Below, piece by piece: positions 25,401 through 35,144 of a stretch of DNA of 64,000 nt. The stretch is from Pratylenchus scribneri (taxonomy: Eukaryota > Nematoda > Chromadorea > Rhabditida > Pratylenchidae), in the NCBI GenBank assembly GCA_030063045.1, contig JAQSEB010000091.1, forward strand, positions 1,240,001 to 1,304,000. The letters run 5' to 3'. Both the position numbers and the translations under genes were made by a program. Under the pieces are notes generated by a model, which saw nothing but the letters and a program-made list of their open reading frames with translations, was not told where the DNA came from and did not search any database. Every line of letters starts with the position of its first letter. Position 1 is the first letter of the stretch.

Positions 25401-27274
25401 ATGTTGACCGAATGCACCGCAACCCGGATTGGGGGCGAGGGTGAGGCCATCCCATTCACCATCATCGACAATGGGTATGGAATATGGATTATGGAGGAAT
25501 ATTGAATAAAATTGGATCTTTGGTTGGGTGGATGATGATTGGATCGAGGATTCATGTCGAATTGTATTTTGGAAGGATCTAAATTCTAAAGGTCTTCTTA
25601 ATGGCCTAGAACTTTGGCATAGCATCACCCTTATTAGATTTATAGAGGAGCGTTAGCCTTATTAAGGTATTCATGAACAAAATAAGTATCCACTTATGGA
25701 AGGGGATTTCCTGGGATCAACGGGGACAAAAAGTTTGATAATCGCTCGGGGTAAAAATCCGAAGGCTGAGATTGCCTGGAACTAATAGGGAAGAAGTTTG
25801 ACAAATCCCTCGGGGAAAACTCAATAGAATCGGAGTTTCAGCTATTTTATTTTTGGTAAAATCACCGGTATTCGAAAATCCTCGTTTCCAGACATTGTAA
25901 GCATCAATTAGGGAATGAAATTCATTAAAATAAAGAGTGAAAAGACTAATTTTTATTGGAACATTTTTAATAAAGAATCTGGGAAAACATCATCTCTCTT
26001 ATCTCATAGATGCCCCCGCTATCCGGCATTGGTGGGTCCAGTTGAACCGGACTTCAACAAAAATCGCCTAAAAGCGGACATGAAGGCATTCCGGCTGGAC
26101 GGGTCCTATGATGTGAAAATCCAATGCACAATAATGTTTTGCGCAGGGCCAAATGGATGCCCACCGGTCGGTTCCAGAAGAGGGAAAAATGGGTCAAAAA
26201 ATAAATTTTAAAAATTCATAAAATTTTGCATCCTTTCATTTATTATTTAGAGCAATTGCCTGGATTCCGGCACCAACGATTTGTTCATTTCTCATGGTCG
26301 CCGAAAACGTGCCATTCCAGCAAATTTGATGGGCGGAGAGGATGTGGAAAGGGAGGAAACACTGTCGGCCATAATTCGTGTTTTGGCCGAAGGGGAACAT
26401 GAAGATGAGGTGGAACGCTTCTACAACCAAACAAACAGCAGAGCACTTTATAGGTAAGTAAAAAATAATATATTTAAAAGACTAATTAAAAATTAAAATA
26501 TAAATTTAATAAATTCCATTTATGTAGAATGTCCAAAAAAGATGGCAGCAAAATGAGCAATGGGGGCAGTGAACCCGAGTTGGAAATGGTCGACCACAAT
26601 TTGGTGTGCATGGCCGATTCCTGGTTCGTCTCCATGGTTGCCTCAATGTCGATGGTATGTGCGCGAACATTTTTTTAATGAAGGATTTGGACTCATCAGT
26701 GACGAATTATATTAAAAGTCAAAATTATACCTTAATGATTTTAAATATCCCAGAGGCTATTTTTTATTCCTTAAATCTTTGGCCCATTGATATTTACTGT
26801 ACAGTATTTCTTGTTTCCCTTTATAAGAAGATCATTCTCTATATATTCACTTTCTCAAACATCCCCCCCCCCCCCCATATTAACTACCATAACCCGGATA
26901 ATACGGTAGGTAAATCAAAAAAAAAGCAATAATAGTCTAAAAGCCAATATCCATTTACGTTGAAACTTTTGGAAAATTTGTGGAAATTCAAAATTTTTAA
27001 CCTTAAAGTCATTTGATTATTCATGGCTAATGGCAGGGGCATGGGGCACCGAGATTGTTTTAAATTCAAAAAATACCCATAATTCCCAAATAATTTAGAA
27101 TTTGGATAGTTAGTGCAATAAAAGAGAAAATAAAATCAAATATCATTTCCATAACAATGCTTCTTCAAATCACAGGTTTGCTTGATGCTCTCGGCGTTGA
27201 TCGTAATTTGGGGATGCCATTGGATGCAAACGACCAATGGGGGCGAATCCCAGCAGAAGCAATTGCCAATGTAA
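19443..27274 (+). CDS. noah-2: NOAH/NompA-type apical matrix protein: signal peptide, four PAN modules, ZP domain, furin site, TM
   Basis: Thirteen exons join in phase to 817 aa: 19443-19813, 20411-20582, 21869-22052, 22726-22811, 22874-23060, 23697-23951, 24039-24235, 24964-25148, 25244-25474, 26010-26166, 26251-26453, 26528-26654, 27176-27274. A hydrophobic signal segment (FILLLLICLLPHPLLA) follows a basic N-tail. PAN/apple modules lie at about 53-155, 156-243, 244-333 and 334-418, with cysteine signatures such as QCLSACL and FCRSVEF. A ZP domain spans about 424-680 (IRFIVNT, YRVSC, NGCP, FCAG). A furin-type RRKR lies at 692-695 and a TM helix at about 778-800, followed by a short tail. In Drosophila NompA and C. 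elegans NOAH-1/2, this architecture makes ZP polymers of the apical extracellular matrix in epidermis and sensory sheaths. The length is nearer my memory of NOAH-2 than NOAH-1, but the paralogue is not proven. Introns 3 and 7 hold nested transposons; intron 2 holds a duplicated copy of the exon 3 start. Confidence 0.9.
21263..21890 (+). repeat. About 304-bp tandem duplication including a decoy splice acceptor and exon start
   Basis: The true exon 3 begins at 21869 after TTTAAAAAG. The same acceptor and the first 20 exon bases (GTTGCCAGCCGAGAACAATG) recur at 21565-21584, 304 bp upstream. The intron sequence before each is also similar (shared words such as AAATTTGGTTATTT and GATTATGCCCTTC). 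A more decayed trace of the exon start lies near 21263-21276. The decoy frame hits a stop about 25 codons in, so use of the 21565 acceptor would truncate the protein. Confidence 0.8.
22109..22621 (+). mobile_element. hAT-like MITE family B, copy 1 (carrying a nested element)
   Basis: Ends are inverted: the left starts GGTACTTATTTGGTTTAACA and the reverse complement of the right end starts GGTACTTCTTAGGTTTACAT. Flanking octamers AATAATTG (22101-22108) and GACAATTG (22622-22629) match at 6 of 8 positions, consistent with a decayed 8-bp target duplication. The interior contains the palindromic CAGGATTAGGGTTAGGG / CCCTAACCCTAATCCTG pair typical of this family. It lies in intron 3 of the NOAH-type gene and is interrupted by the foldback element at 22161-22441. 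Non-autonomous: no transposase. Confidence 0.75.
22161..22441. mobile_element. Foldback element nested in the MITE (long TIRs)
   Basis: The two arms are about 85 bp and clearly inverted. The left arm has AATTTGTCGAAAAA, AAAATATTATATTTTT and GGCCATATAACTTGGCC. The right arm, reverse-complemented, has AATTTGTCTAGAAAAA, AAAATATTATATTTTT and GGCCATATAACCTGGCC. A perfect 10-bp direct repeat AAAAAGTAAG flanks it (22151-22160 and 22442-22451). Long arms and a 9-11 bp duplication suggest a Mutator-like (MULE) MITE; the family assignment is inference. The loop contains TTAGGG-like words. Confidence 0.7.
24314..24925 (+). mobile_element. Dispersed repeat family C, copy 2 (interrupted)
   Basis: The head (GGGGCGAGAGTGGGCAGCC), middle and tail (GCCCTTAGGCATTATTGGCA) match copies 1 and 3. 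It lies in intron 7 of the NOAH-type gene, ending about 38 bases before the exon 8 acceptor. It is split near AATATT by a family B MITE. A short TTACAA-rich microsatellite (24786-24835) has expanded inside it. Confidence 0.7.
24553..24760 (-). mobile_element. hAT-like MITE family B, copy 2, inserted in family C
   Basis: The left end GGTACTTGTTAAAATTATCC is inverted at the right (reverse complement GTTACTTGTTAATTTTATCC). The interior matches the reverse complement of the intact copy at 52799-53003 (shared CCCATGG.TCATCCG, CTAACCCTAATCA). Family C copies 1 and 3 show the uninterrupted site (GCAATATTTGATTGATAGG). Here AATATTT precedes the MITE and ATATTTAATTGGTAGG follows it, giving empty-site support and a 7-8 bp duplication. 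The right boundary is uncertain by several bases. Confidence 0.8.
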
Positions 27275-28102
27275 AATGTGAATTGTGAATGGATGGAAGG
27301 ACATTCCTTTGAATTTACCCCTCAAAATATGCCCACCGTATTCCCCACCCCCAAAAAATGATACAAAAATATAATTTAAATGCCTTTTTATTCTTTTTTC
27401 TTTGCAATATTTGTCATCAAAATTCAAAATCAAATGAATGAAAATGAAAAAAAAAAAGTAAATTTATGTGTGTGAAAATTGTGTGTCCTTTCCTTTCTTA
27501 AATTATGGGGGCAGATAATACAAGTACAACAAAAAACAAAATGAAATAATAAAATGTGGCTAAAAATTGTGAAAATATTTCGGGGAGAAATGGATGAGAT
27601 GTTTGTGGATTTAAAATTGGACAAAAAAAGCGTGGCAGAAATGTGGGAAGAAGAGAAGCGCGCAATTGGTGAATTTGTTTGTTTTTTTGGGATTAATTGA
27701 CGGCGATTTGGGTGGATTTTAAACAATTTAAATCATCAATCGAAAATCATCCAAAAAATGCCATAAAAATCGCCGTCAAAAATAAATTGGAGAAAAAATC
27801 ATGGAAAAAAATATGTGTGGATTTTGTGGCCATTTTTGAGTGGGCGATGTATAAAAATGGAAAACATTCAATTCTGCTGCTGCTTTTAGAAGTGGGGGAA
27901 AATGTGCGCGTGACAGGAAATATTATATTTATGGGAGATTTATTCGGATGAAAAAAAATGGTGAAACATTGGAAAGGATGAGGTACGATTTTTGGTAGGC
28001 CATAAAAGGAATTTCCCTTTAGGCTTTTTCCACTGCTCCATAAAAAATATTGTCGCCGCCGAAAAATTTTCAGGTGATTTTTGTGGCCTTTTGGTAGAAT
28101 TT
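27275..28102. other. Convergent spacer between the NOAH-type gene and the G-alpha gene
   Basis: The two genes end tail to tail about 0.83 kb apart. Candidate poly(A) signals are AATAAA on the plus strand at 27548-27553 (274 bases after the NOAH-type stop) and on the minus strand at 27939-27944 (159 bases after the G-alpha stop). No further gene is seen; open frames in the spacer show no domain. Confidence 0.5.
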
Positions 28103-31100
28103 TCAGAGCAATCCGATGAGCCGCAAATTCTCCTTAACAATGATGTCGGTGACGGCATCGAACACAAAACTGAAAGAGAGCCAAATTTTTGTGGAAAGGA
28201 AAGAAAATTTTAGGATATTTTTGATAGAAAAAAGCAGGTAAAAAAATTTAGAATTAAAAAAAAGCTAAAAAATATTGAAAAGCTAAAAAACTTGGCAAAG
28301 CATTTGGAGAGCAATTTTTGGCATTTATCAAAAAGCTGACATCAATTAAAGCAAAAAAATATATATTTTTGAGTTTTTTTTTCAGTGAAACACTCTCTCC
28401 AATGCATTTTGTGGACAAAAACAAGAGCAGAAAAAAAAACAAGAACGAAAAATTGTGAAGTGGTCAAAAAATGCGCGCAAAATTTTAATTGTTGGAATTT
28501 ATAAAAAAAATTTTTAAAAACTTTATATTTTCCTAAATTACATAAATGTAGATTAATCTGTTCTGCTGCTTAAGTTGAGTTGTTATATTTCTTAATGTTA
28601 TATTTTTTCATTCTAAAATGTCTTTGACTTTGATTATGTCTCCTATTTTTTGATGGAATGCGGAATTTCTGGTGATGTTAAAAAAATTGCTTGTGGAATT
28701 AAAATTAATATCAATTTCCTGCGGTTATTAGGGTGGACACAGCAGCAGCAGAAATGGATGTGATCAAAAAGGCGGATTTTTGGTTGATGGGAAGGAGGGT
28801 TGATTTGAGTAAAAAATGTGGGCAGCCGATTTTTTGGAAACAATTTGATTTAGAGGTCAAATAAAGCAACAAGCAAGGTATTAAATTTATCTTTGTTTTA
28901 TGTGTGAAAAAAAAACAGGGTTTTTTGTTCAAATATCATAAAAAATATATAATACGTGTGTTTTTGTGAGCAAATATCCAACAATAAAATTAATACATAA
29001 TTTTAGGGGGGTGGGGGGGGGGGGTCAAGAAGGGGTATAAAGACAAAAAAAGAATATATTTGTGGCCGCCTTATATTTGTTTGTTTGAGTTGTGCGCATT
29101 CATTCAAAATATATATTCATAATATTCACACAATTCCATTCAGCGTTCCCATTTTGTGTTGGATTAATTTAGTTGTTTGTTTGGTTGGTTGGAGTGCCAC
29201 ATCAGAAGAGGAGACCACATTGGCGCAAATTCTCTTTCACTATTATATCAGTGCAGGCATCAAAAACGAACCTCAAAATGGGGGAAAAGCGAAAAAATGT
29301 GTAAAACAGAAAAAAATGGGGAAAAATTAAAAAGCTTTGAAGCAAAAAAAAAACAAAAATTTGGAATTTTTTGAGGAACTGAAGAAGAAAAAATTTTTAA
29401 AAAGCCAAAACGAAATTAGACAAAAAATTATTTTTTTTTTGTTTGTGTTATTTTTTTGATGAGATAGATGAACTCACCGGATATTGTTGGTGTCGGTGGC
29501 ACACGTGAAATGAGTGTAAATCTCCTTTTGACCATCTTTCCGCTTGTTCAACGACTCGAATTGGAATTGAATGTAGGTGGCCGCCTCCTCGTATGTGTTT
29601 GAGCCTGAAATAAAAAAAAATGTGTTTATATTAAAAATTTGGGATTTTTTAATTTCTTAGGAACTATTTTATTCTAACTTAAGCACTATTTTATCATTTA
29701 ATGATTTAATCTGAGCATCTGAGGAATCTGAGTAAGAATTCTTTACCCATTCATTTTTTATTAACCAAATTTTTTGGTTTTATACGATTTTGGAGCTTAA
29801 AAAATGATTGGAGAATATATAGAATTTGAAATTTTTAAGTTTTGCTAATTTTGGCTAATTACGTCAGAAAATAACTTCTCAAAATTTTAATTAGATTCAA
29901 AAAATGACCAAGGTTGAAAAATAAATAATTAATTAAGAGAATTTTAATTTTTTGTATTATATGTGTTCATTAAATGTCCCAAATGTCATTAAAATTGATC
30001 CAAAAATTTATTCATCTAAAAATTTCTTCCTCTATTTAATTGTTAAAATACCATTCTTGGAGTACAAAATGTTGTTTTTGACCGAATCTTTAATCCCAAC
30101 AAACCTTTGACAGATTAATTTTTGAACCCAACTAATGCCATGTGAGCTTTATAGTAATTGGGATGTTTTACGGAGATTATAAACTATAGAAAAAATATTT
30201 ACACCAAAGGAATTAATTATTGCGAACGAACTTTGATTTATCCTATTAATTAAGGGTGATGTACCAAAAAACTCTTTATCCCCACAACTCACCGGAGTAT
30301 TCTGGGAAGCAAAGTGTGAGCGGTGATCGACGAATTTTCTCTTCGAACAAGTCCTTTTTGTTGAGGAAGAGGATGATTGATGTGTTCAGGAACCATTTGT
30401 TGTTGCAAATGCTGTCGAACAATTTCATGCTTTCGATCATTCGATTCTGGAAATATTGAAATGATTTTTGATTGATAAATAAAATGTGAATTTTGAAGGC
30501 TAAAAATGTGTTTTTGGAAGCTAAATAAAATGTGTTTTCGATTGCTAAGAAAAATGTATTTTCGATTGCTAAGAAAAATGTGTTTTCGGTTGGCTAAGAA
30601 AAATGTGTTTTCGATTGGCTAAGAAAAATGTGTTTTCGATTGGCTAAGAAATGTGTTTTCGATTGGCTAAGAAAATGTGTTTTCGATTGGCTAAGAAATG
30701 TGTTTTCGATTGGCTAAGAAAAATGTGTTTTCGATAGCTAAATTAAATGTGTTTTTCGAAGACTAAATAAAATGTGTTTTTTGCTGTGAAAAATGTGTTT
30801 TCGAGTGCTAAGTAAAATATTTTTCGATTGCTAAAAATGTGTTTTTGCTAAGAAAAATGTGTTTTCGATTGCTAAGTAAAATGTGTTTTCGATTGCTAAG
30901 TAAAATGTGTTTTTGAAGACTAAATAAAATGTATTTTTGAAGACTAAATAAAATGTGTGTTCGAAGACTAAATAAAATGTGTTTTCGAAGTGCTAAGAAA
31001 AATGCGTTTTCGAGTGCTATGAAAAATATGTTGAAGGGTATATAAAATTTGTTTTAATTGAATGCGAAAAAATAATTTCAAAAAAAAAATAAAATACACG

Positions 31101-32532
31101 AACCATTTCGTCGTCCTCCGCGAGGACCATATCAAATTCGGACAAGGCAACACAGAAGATTATGGCGGTAACGCCTTCGAAGCAATGGATCCATTTTTTC
31201 CTCTCGCTTCGTTGGCCACCGACGTCGAACATTCTGAAAATTTGGGTAGGACTTTTTTCAGTATTTTAATTTTTTTTAAACTTTGGTGGAATTTTTTATA
31301 ATAATTTTTGAAAAATAAAATGATTGGGTCTGCTAGGTATTTTGAATAAGTAGATTGAGTTGGAATTTCATTTTCACATTGAAGAGATTAAAATTCTTCT
31401 CTGCTTCAATTTTTTTTATTAAACCGAAAGTCCAAAAATTTTAAATTTAAAAAAAAAATTTACTTGAAATAAAGGTCCTTATAAGTGAAATGTGTCTCGA
31501 CAATGCCCGTTGTTTTCACCCGCGTCCGCAGCACATCATCCTATAAATTAATTTTTGTTTTTGCAGCCAAATAATTAGTTTATTTTAAATTACTTGTGTT
31601 GGGATATAGTCGGGTTGAGAGATCCTGTCGAGGGAGTTCAAGTAGTAGGGCGCGGAATCGTTGAGCTGGTATTCCCTGGAGCGGGAGAAGCACTCTTGGA
31701 TGTCGTCGTCGGCCCACAGCCTTTTCATGACGGCGGCAAGTTCGGATGGAAGGCCACCTGAATTTTGTTTTTTTTATGAATCTGTGAGCATTTTTAGAAA
31801 ATGATATTCTATTTTTGAGAATTGTTTTTAATTTATTACGAAAATGTTTTCTATTTATCAACACTTTAAATTGCATCAATAAAAATTCCTTTATTGGCAA
31901 ATAGAATTTTCTAGCAAAATAGAAAGCAAACCGTCTTCAACAGTCTGTGCCAGTTGGAAAAATTGTTGGCAATCTTCCTTCCGACTGGGCATGGAAAATT
32001 CAATTTTGAGCGGTCCCATTGCCTTTAGAATTGCCATCATCGACTGGATGGTGTTGGAATAGACCTTAAGAATTTAAAAAATAATCTTGAATGGAAAGAA
32101 AGTTTTTAACATCTTAGACTAAAAAATTAATAAATAATAATAGTCGAGAGTTAAGTATGTTTGATATGTTATTGATCAGTTAATTTTTCTGGACTTTTTC
32201 TAGATAATTTTATTTAATAACGTTACAAAAATTCCAAGTCCGACTAAATTCTTATCTAATATAAAACATACCACTGGTCGATATGCTTTCCTCTCCTCAT
32301 CGTTGTACCCGGTTTCGTGGATGATTTTCATCTGCTTCACAATTGTGCTCTTGCCCGACTCGCCGGCACCCAGCAACAATAGCTTCACCTCCCTTTGCGC
32401 TCTATCATGGTCTGCTTTTAGCTGAAATTGATTTTTTTGCAAAAAACCTTAACTTTTTTTGGAAACCTGTTCATCGATTTTTCTACTCCTGTCCTTTGCA
32501 TTTTTGTCACTGACGGAATGGATGCATCCCAT
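28103..32532 (-). CDS. gpa-16: Gi-class heterotrimeric G-protein alpha subunit
   Basis: Nine minus-strand exons join in phase to 355 aa, the family's normal length: 32532-32467, 32421-32272, 32064-31932, 31757-31594, 31540-31464, 31233-31104, 30446-30293, 29604-29478, 28169-28103. The N-terminus MGC gives a myristoylated Gly2 and palmitoylated Cys3. Nucleotide-binding motifs are all present: G1 [13 protein letters not shown], switch I RVKTTGI, G3 [15 protein letters not shown]4 ILFLNKKD, G5 TCATDT. The sequence [16 protein letters not shown] and the catalytic core resemble animal Gi more than Go, Gq or Gs. In C. elegans the Gi-like member is GPA-16; that orthology is inferred. Oddity: the C-terminus is ENLRLIGLL, with Ile where Gi/o normally has the pertussis-toxin cysteine. 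Intron 6 holds a minisatellite. The protein couples membrane receptors or polarity regulators to downstream effectors at the inner plasma membrane. Confidence 0.95.
29006..29024 (+). repeat. G-tract (6 G, T, 12 G)
   Basis: An almost pure G run in the last intron of the minus-strand G-alpha gene, so a C run in its pre-mRNA. One of five C/G homopolymers of 12 or more bases in an otherwise AT-rich window. Confidence 0.9.
30483..31025 (+). repeat. Intronic minisatellite, about 22-25 bp unit
   Basis: About 20 imperfect copies of AAATGTGTTTTCGATTGGCTAAG fill most of intron 6 of the G-alpha gene (intron 30447-31103). Unit length varies by deletion and substitution (CGATTGCTAAG, GAAGACTAAAT), with edge units the most diverged. 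The array stops about 80 bases before exon 6. Confidence 0.9.
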
Positions 32533-33569
32533 TTTGGCATGAAAATGTGCGATTTGATGAATGAAGCAAAATAAAATATAGAATTTCTTTTTGTAGATTT
32601 TTAATACTAAGGCAAATGAAAGCAAAAAATGTGCAACAAACAATTGGGTGGATTTAAGAGCTATCTGAAAAATTTTGAATTGAAGCGTATTATTTAATAA
32701 TTTTGACGTAAAGGTTATAAAAAATGTTGGCATCACGGTTAATTTATATGTAAGAAGAATGGAAAAGGTAGGTAATCTTTTAGGCCTTGATGCGCGAAAA
32801 TGGTGGCAATGTGTGGCACCATCTTAATAATTATAATTATATTTGTGACCGTGGACTTCAGACATACGGCCACTAATTGCATGTGTATATGAACAGTCCT
32901 CATCCCACCCTTGTCCCCCAAAAAATTGTGGTGGATTAAAGTGGGGGCGAAAGCGAAAGATTAATGAGAAGGGCGAGCGATATAATCGTCCAACATCTTT
33001 CTTGAGCCTTGACCGAGCCGCCATTTATCGAAATGGAAAATGCGGGGGGTGGAGGAATGCCACCACCCCAACATCGACCGTCTTTTGGCTGCCATTTTAT
33101 AAAAAGCTATATTTTGTTGTGGTGGCCAACACTCCAGCATATGATCCGCCCCCATCCTTTTCCTTGTCCCCATGGCCGCATTTTCTTCGCCGTCCTTTGG
33201 GGAAGTGGATGGATGAAGAGCACAACCCCATTTTCGGCCCATCCTCCTCCTAATGTTGTGTGGAGCTGTGTTGGTGTTGGCCTTTGGGAAATTAGCGGAT
33301 GCGGCGCAAAATTGGGACTGTTTGGGAGCCGACTTTCAGCCTAACCCTTACTAGCCTTCTTGGCCCCGGCTGGAAGATGAAACAGCTCAAAAAGAACGGC
33401 ACTTTAAAGGGAATGGACTGTTTAGGATGGTGTCTCAGTCCAGTCTGCTGGAGGAAAGGAGGTTGGTGTTGGTGTGAGGGAATTTGGATGAACGCTTCCC
33501 TCCTCCTCTTCCAAAACCATTGGAATAAAGGAAGCGCCAGACCAAAGAAAAGGAAACGAGTTGGCGGCT

Positions 33570-33639
33570 GGAAGGAGGAGGGGAAAGGGAAGGAAGGAAG
33601 AAGAGGTGGAAAGGAAGGGAGGAGGGAGGAGGAAAAAGG
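33570..33639 (+). repeat. 70-bp homopurine tract
   Basis: All bases from 33570 to 33639 are A or G except one T at 33607. It consists of GGA/GGGA/GGAA words with weak mirror symmetry. Such tracts can form triplex (H-DNA) in other systems; that is inference here. It lies in the divergent spacer between the G-alpha gene and gex-3. Confidence 0.85.
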
Positions 33640-35130
33640 CGGTGTTGGCCTTGCCGATGAGGAGGGGTAACATTGTTTGGGGCTTGGGGGGGCTGCCACC
33701 ACCACAGCCGGCTGTTGGAGAAGCTGCGGCAATCGGTAGCCCAGCAGAGCACACAGGCCAATGGAGACCTCATTTCACTGTGCTATATGCTTGTGTGGTG
33801 CCCTCTAGCGCCGAAAGCGCTTTTGGTTCACATTCTATTCACTATTCGGTCCAACGCCTCGCTTCAAAAGAGCGGTGTTTTCGCTGCCGCTTCGCTTCAT
33901 CATTTGGCTGCGGTTAAGCGTTGGGGCCTATGGAGAGGGAGGCAAAGTAGTAGAAAAGCATCAGTAGAAAGCCCCAGCAGCTCTTTTCATCTAGCCACCT
34001 TTTAAATTCCACATCCTTTAGTGGTAATTTTCGTCTGGGTTTGCGCGCTCTATAAGCATTGAAGAGTGGTATGTAAGGCAGTAAATATTGATGAGAGAGA
34101 CATGGGGGCGTTTAGATTGGCTATAGTGGTTGGGGTGAGCGTGAGGAATGAGGATGATTGTGGGGGCGCTGCGGGGCAAATGGATGAGCACTTTAACGAA
34201 TGGATGGACAAATGTGTGTGTGTGGAATGGAAAGTGGGAAGATGAAAATAATGGACGGGAAAAGAAATGTTTTATTGTGGCGAGCCACAGCGTTGGAGCT
34301 AGATAAGATGCACAGAAATGATTTGGTTGGAAAATAAACCTTGAAGAGATTGTGGGAGGTGGTTTATGTTGGCTGGGTGCAAAAATGAAGGACGCGATGA
34401 TGATCATCCAACCATCATTTCTTCATTTTTTGAACAAGGTCGTCGATGCAGCGCATCGCATCTTCGCCATAATTGGAAATGGGAATGAAAATGGATGGAA
34501 TTATAGGAAAGTGGACGCTGCCAAAATTTTGTTTTTAATAGCAATTTTATCTGAAAAAAAAACACAATTAAAAATGATGATGATGATTAAAATAAAAATA
34601 TAACTTGTAATATGCAAATTTTTTATTAATTTATTGACATTTTCCGGATGGATCAAAAAAATTAATAAGTCAACTGATTTTGTGAGCAAGAATCAAGGCA
34701 ATTATATAAGTAAATTTTTACAATGCGAGATGCCGCATGCGACATGCCGATCCCGAAAACCGAAGGAAAAAAAGGCAAAAAAAATTCATACAAATTTTAA
34801 TTTTTTTTAAATGTCATTTTATCCAAAAATTTTATTTCTTTTCTTGCCTAAACCCTAAATGCAATGCACTCTAATTCTAATTTATTTTTTCTTAATATAA
34901 TAATATAATATTATTCAATATTTTTTCTTACAAGAAAACATAATTTGAGCGCGAGCGTAATTCATCCTCCTATTCCTATCCTATGTTCTATCGCAGGCGT
35001 GGCGCGTGCTCGCATTCGCGCTGCGCGCTGCGCTGCAGGCTTGCTTCCGACATCATGAGCTGTAAATTGTAAAAAAACAAAAAAAAGCCAATCGAAATTC
35101 CAATTTTTTTTAATTTTTCAAGAGTAAAAT

Positions 35131-35142
35131 TTTATTTTTAAG
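35131..35142 (+). promoter_or_regulatory. Candidate trans-splice acceptor before the gex-3 start
   Basis: TTTATTTTTAAG ends two bases before the ATG at 35145. A second AG lies upstream after TTTTTCA at 35121-35122. A pyrimidine-rich acceptor this close to the initiator is the usual position for spliced-leader addition in nematodes, but only cDNA would prove it. Confidence 0.4.
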
Positions 35143-35144
35143 CT

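Larger units (their letters stand above)
32533..35144. promoter_or_regulatory. Divergent intergenic region between the G-alpha gene and gex-3
   Basis: The two start codons face away from each other across 2.6 kb, so both promoters must lie here. About 33000-34000 is GC-richer than the rest and contains a purine tract (33570-33639); its long open frames on both strands look compositional and show no domains. Near gex-3, 34980-35040 is a GC-rich stretch with repeated GCGC/CTGC words (CGCGCTGCGCGCTGCGCTGC) in an AT-rich setting, a candidate core promoter element. No TATA box can be assigned with confidence. Confidence 0.45.

Noticed and set aside
30483..31025. A CRISPR-like array of regularly spaced repeats.
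   Set aside because: Units are contiguous with no unique spacers, lie in an intron of a eukaryotic gene and vary in length; it is a minisatellite.
33292..34005. Several overlapping open frames of 110-146 codons on both strands.
   Set aside because: They reflect GC and purine bias in the divergent spacer. Six frames are open at once, with no domain and no supporting splice sites.
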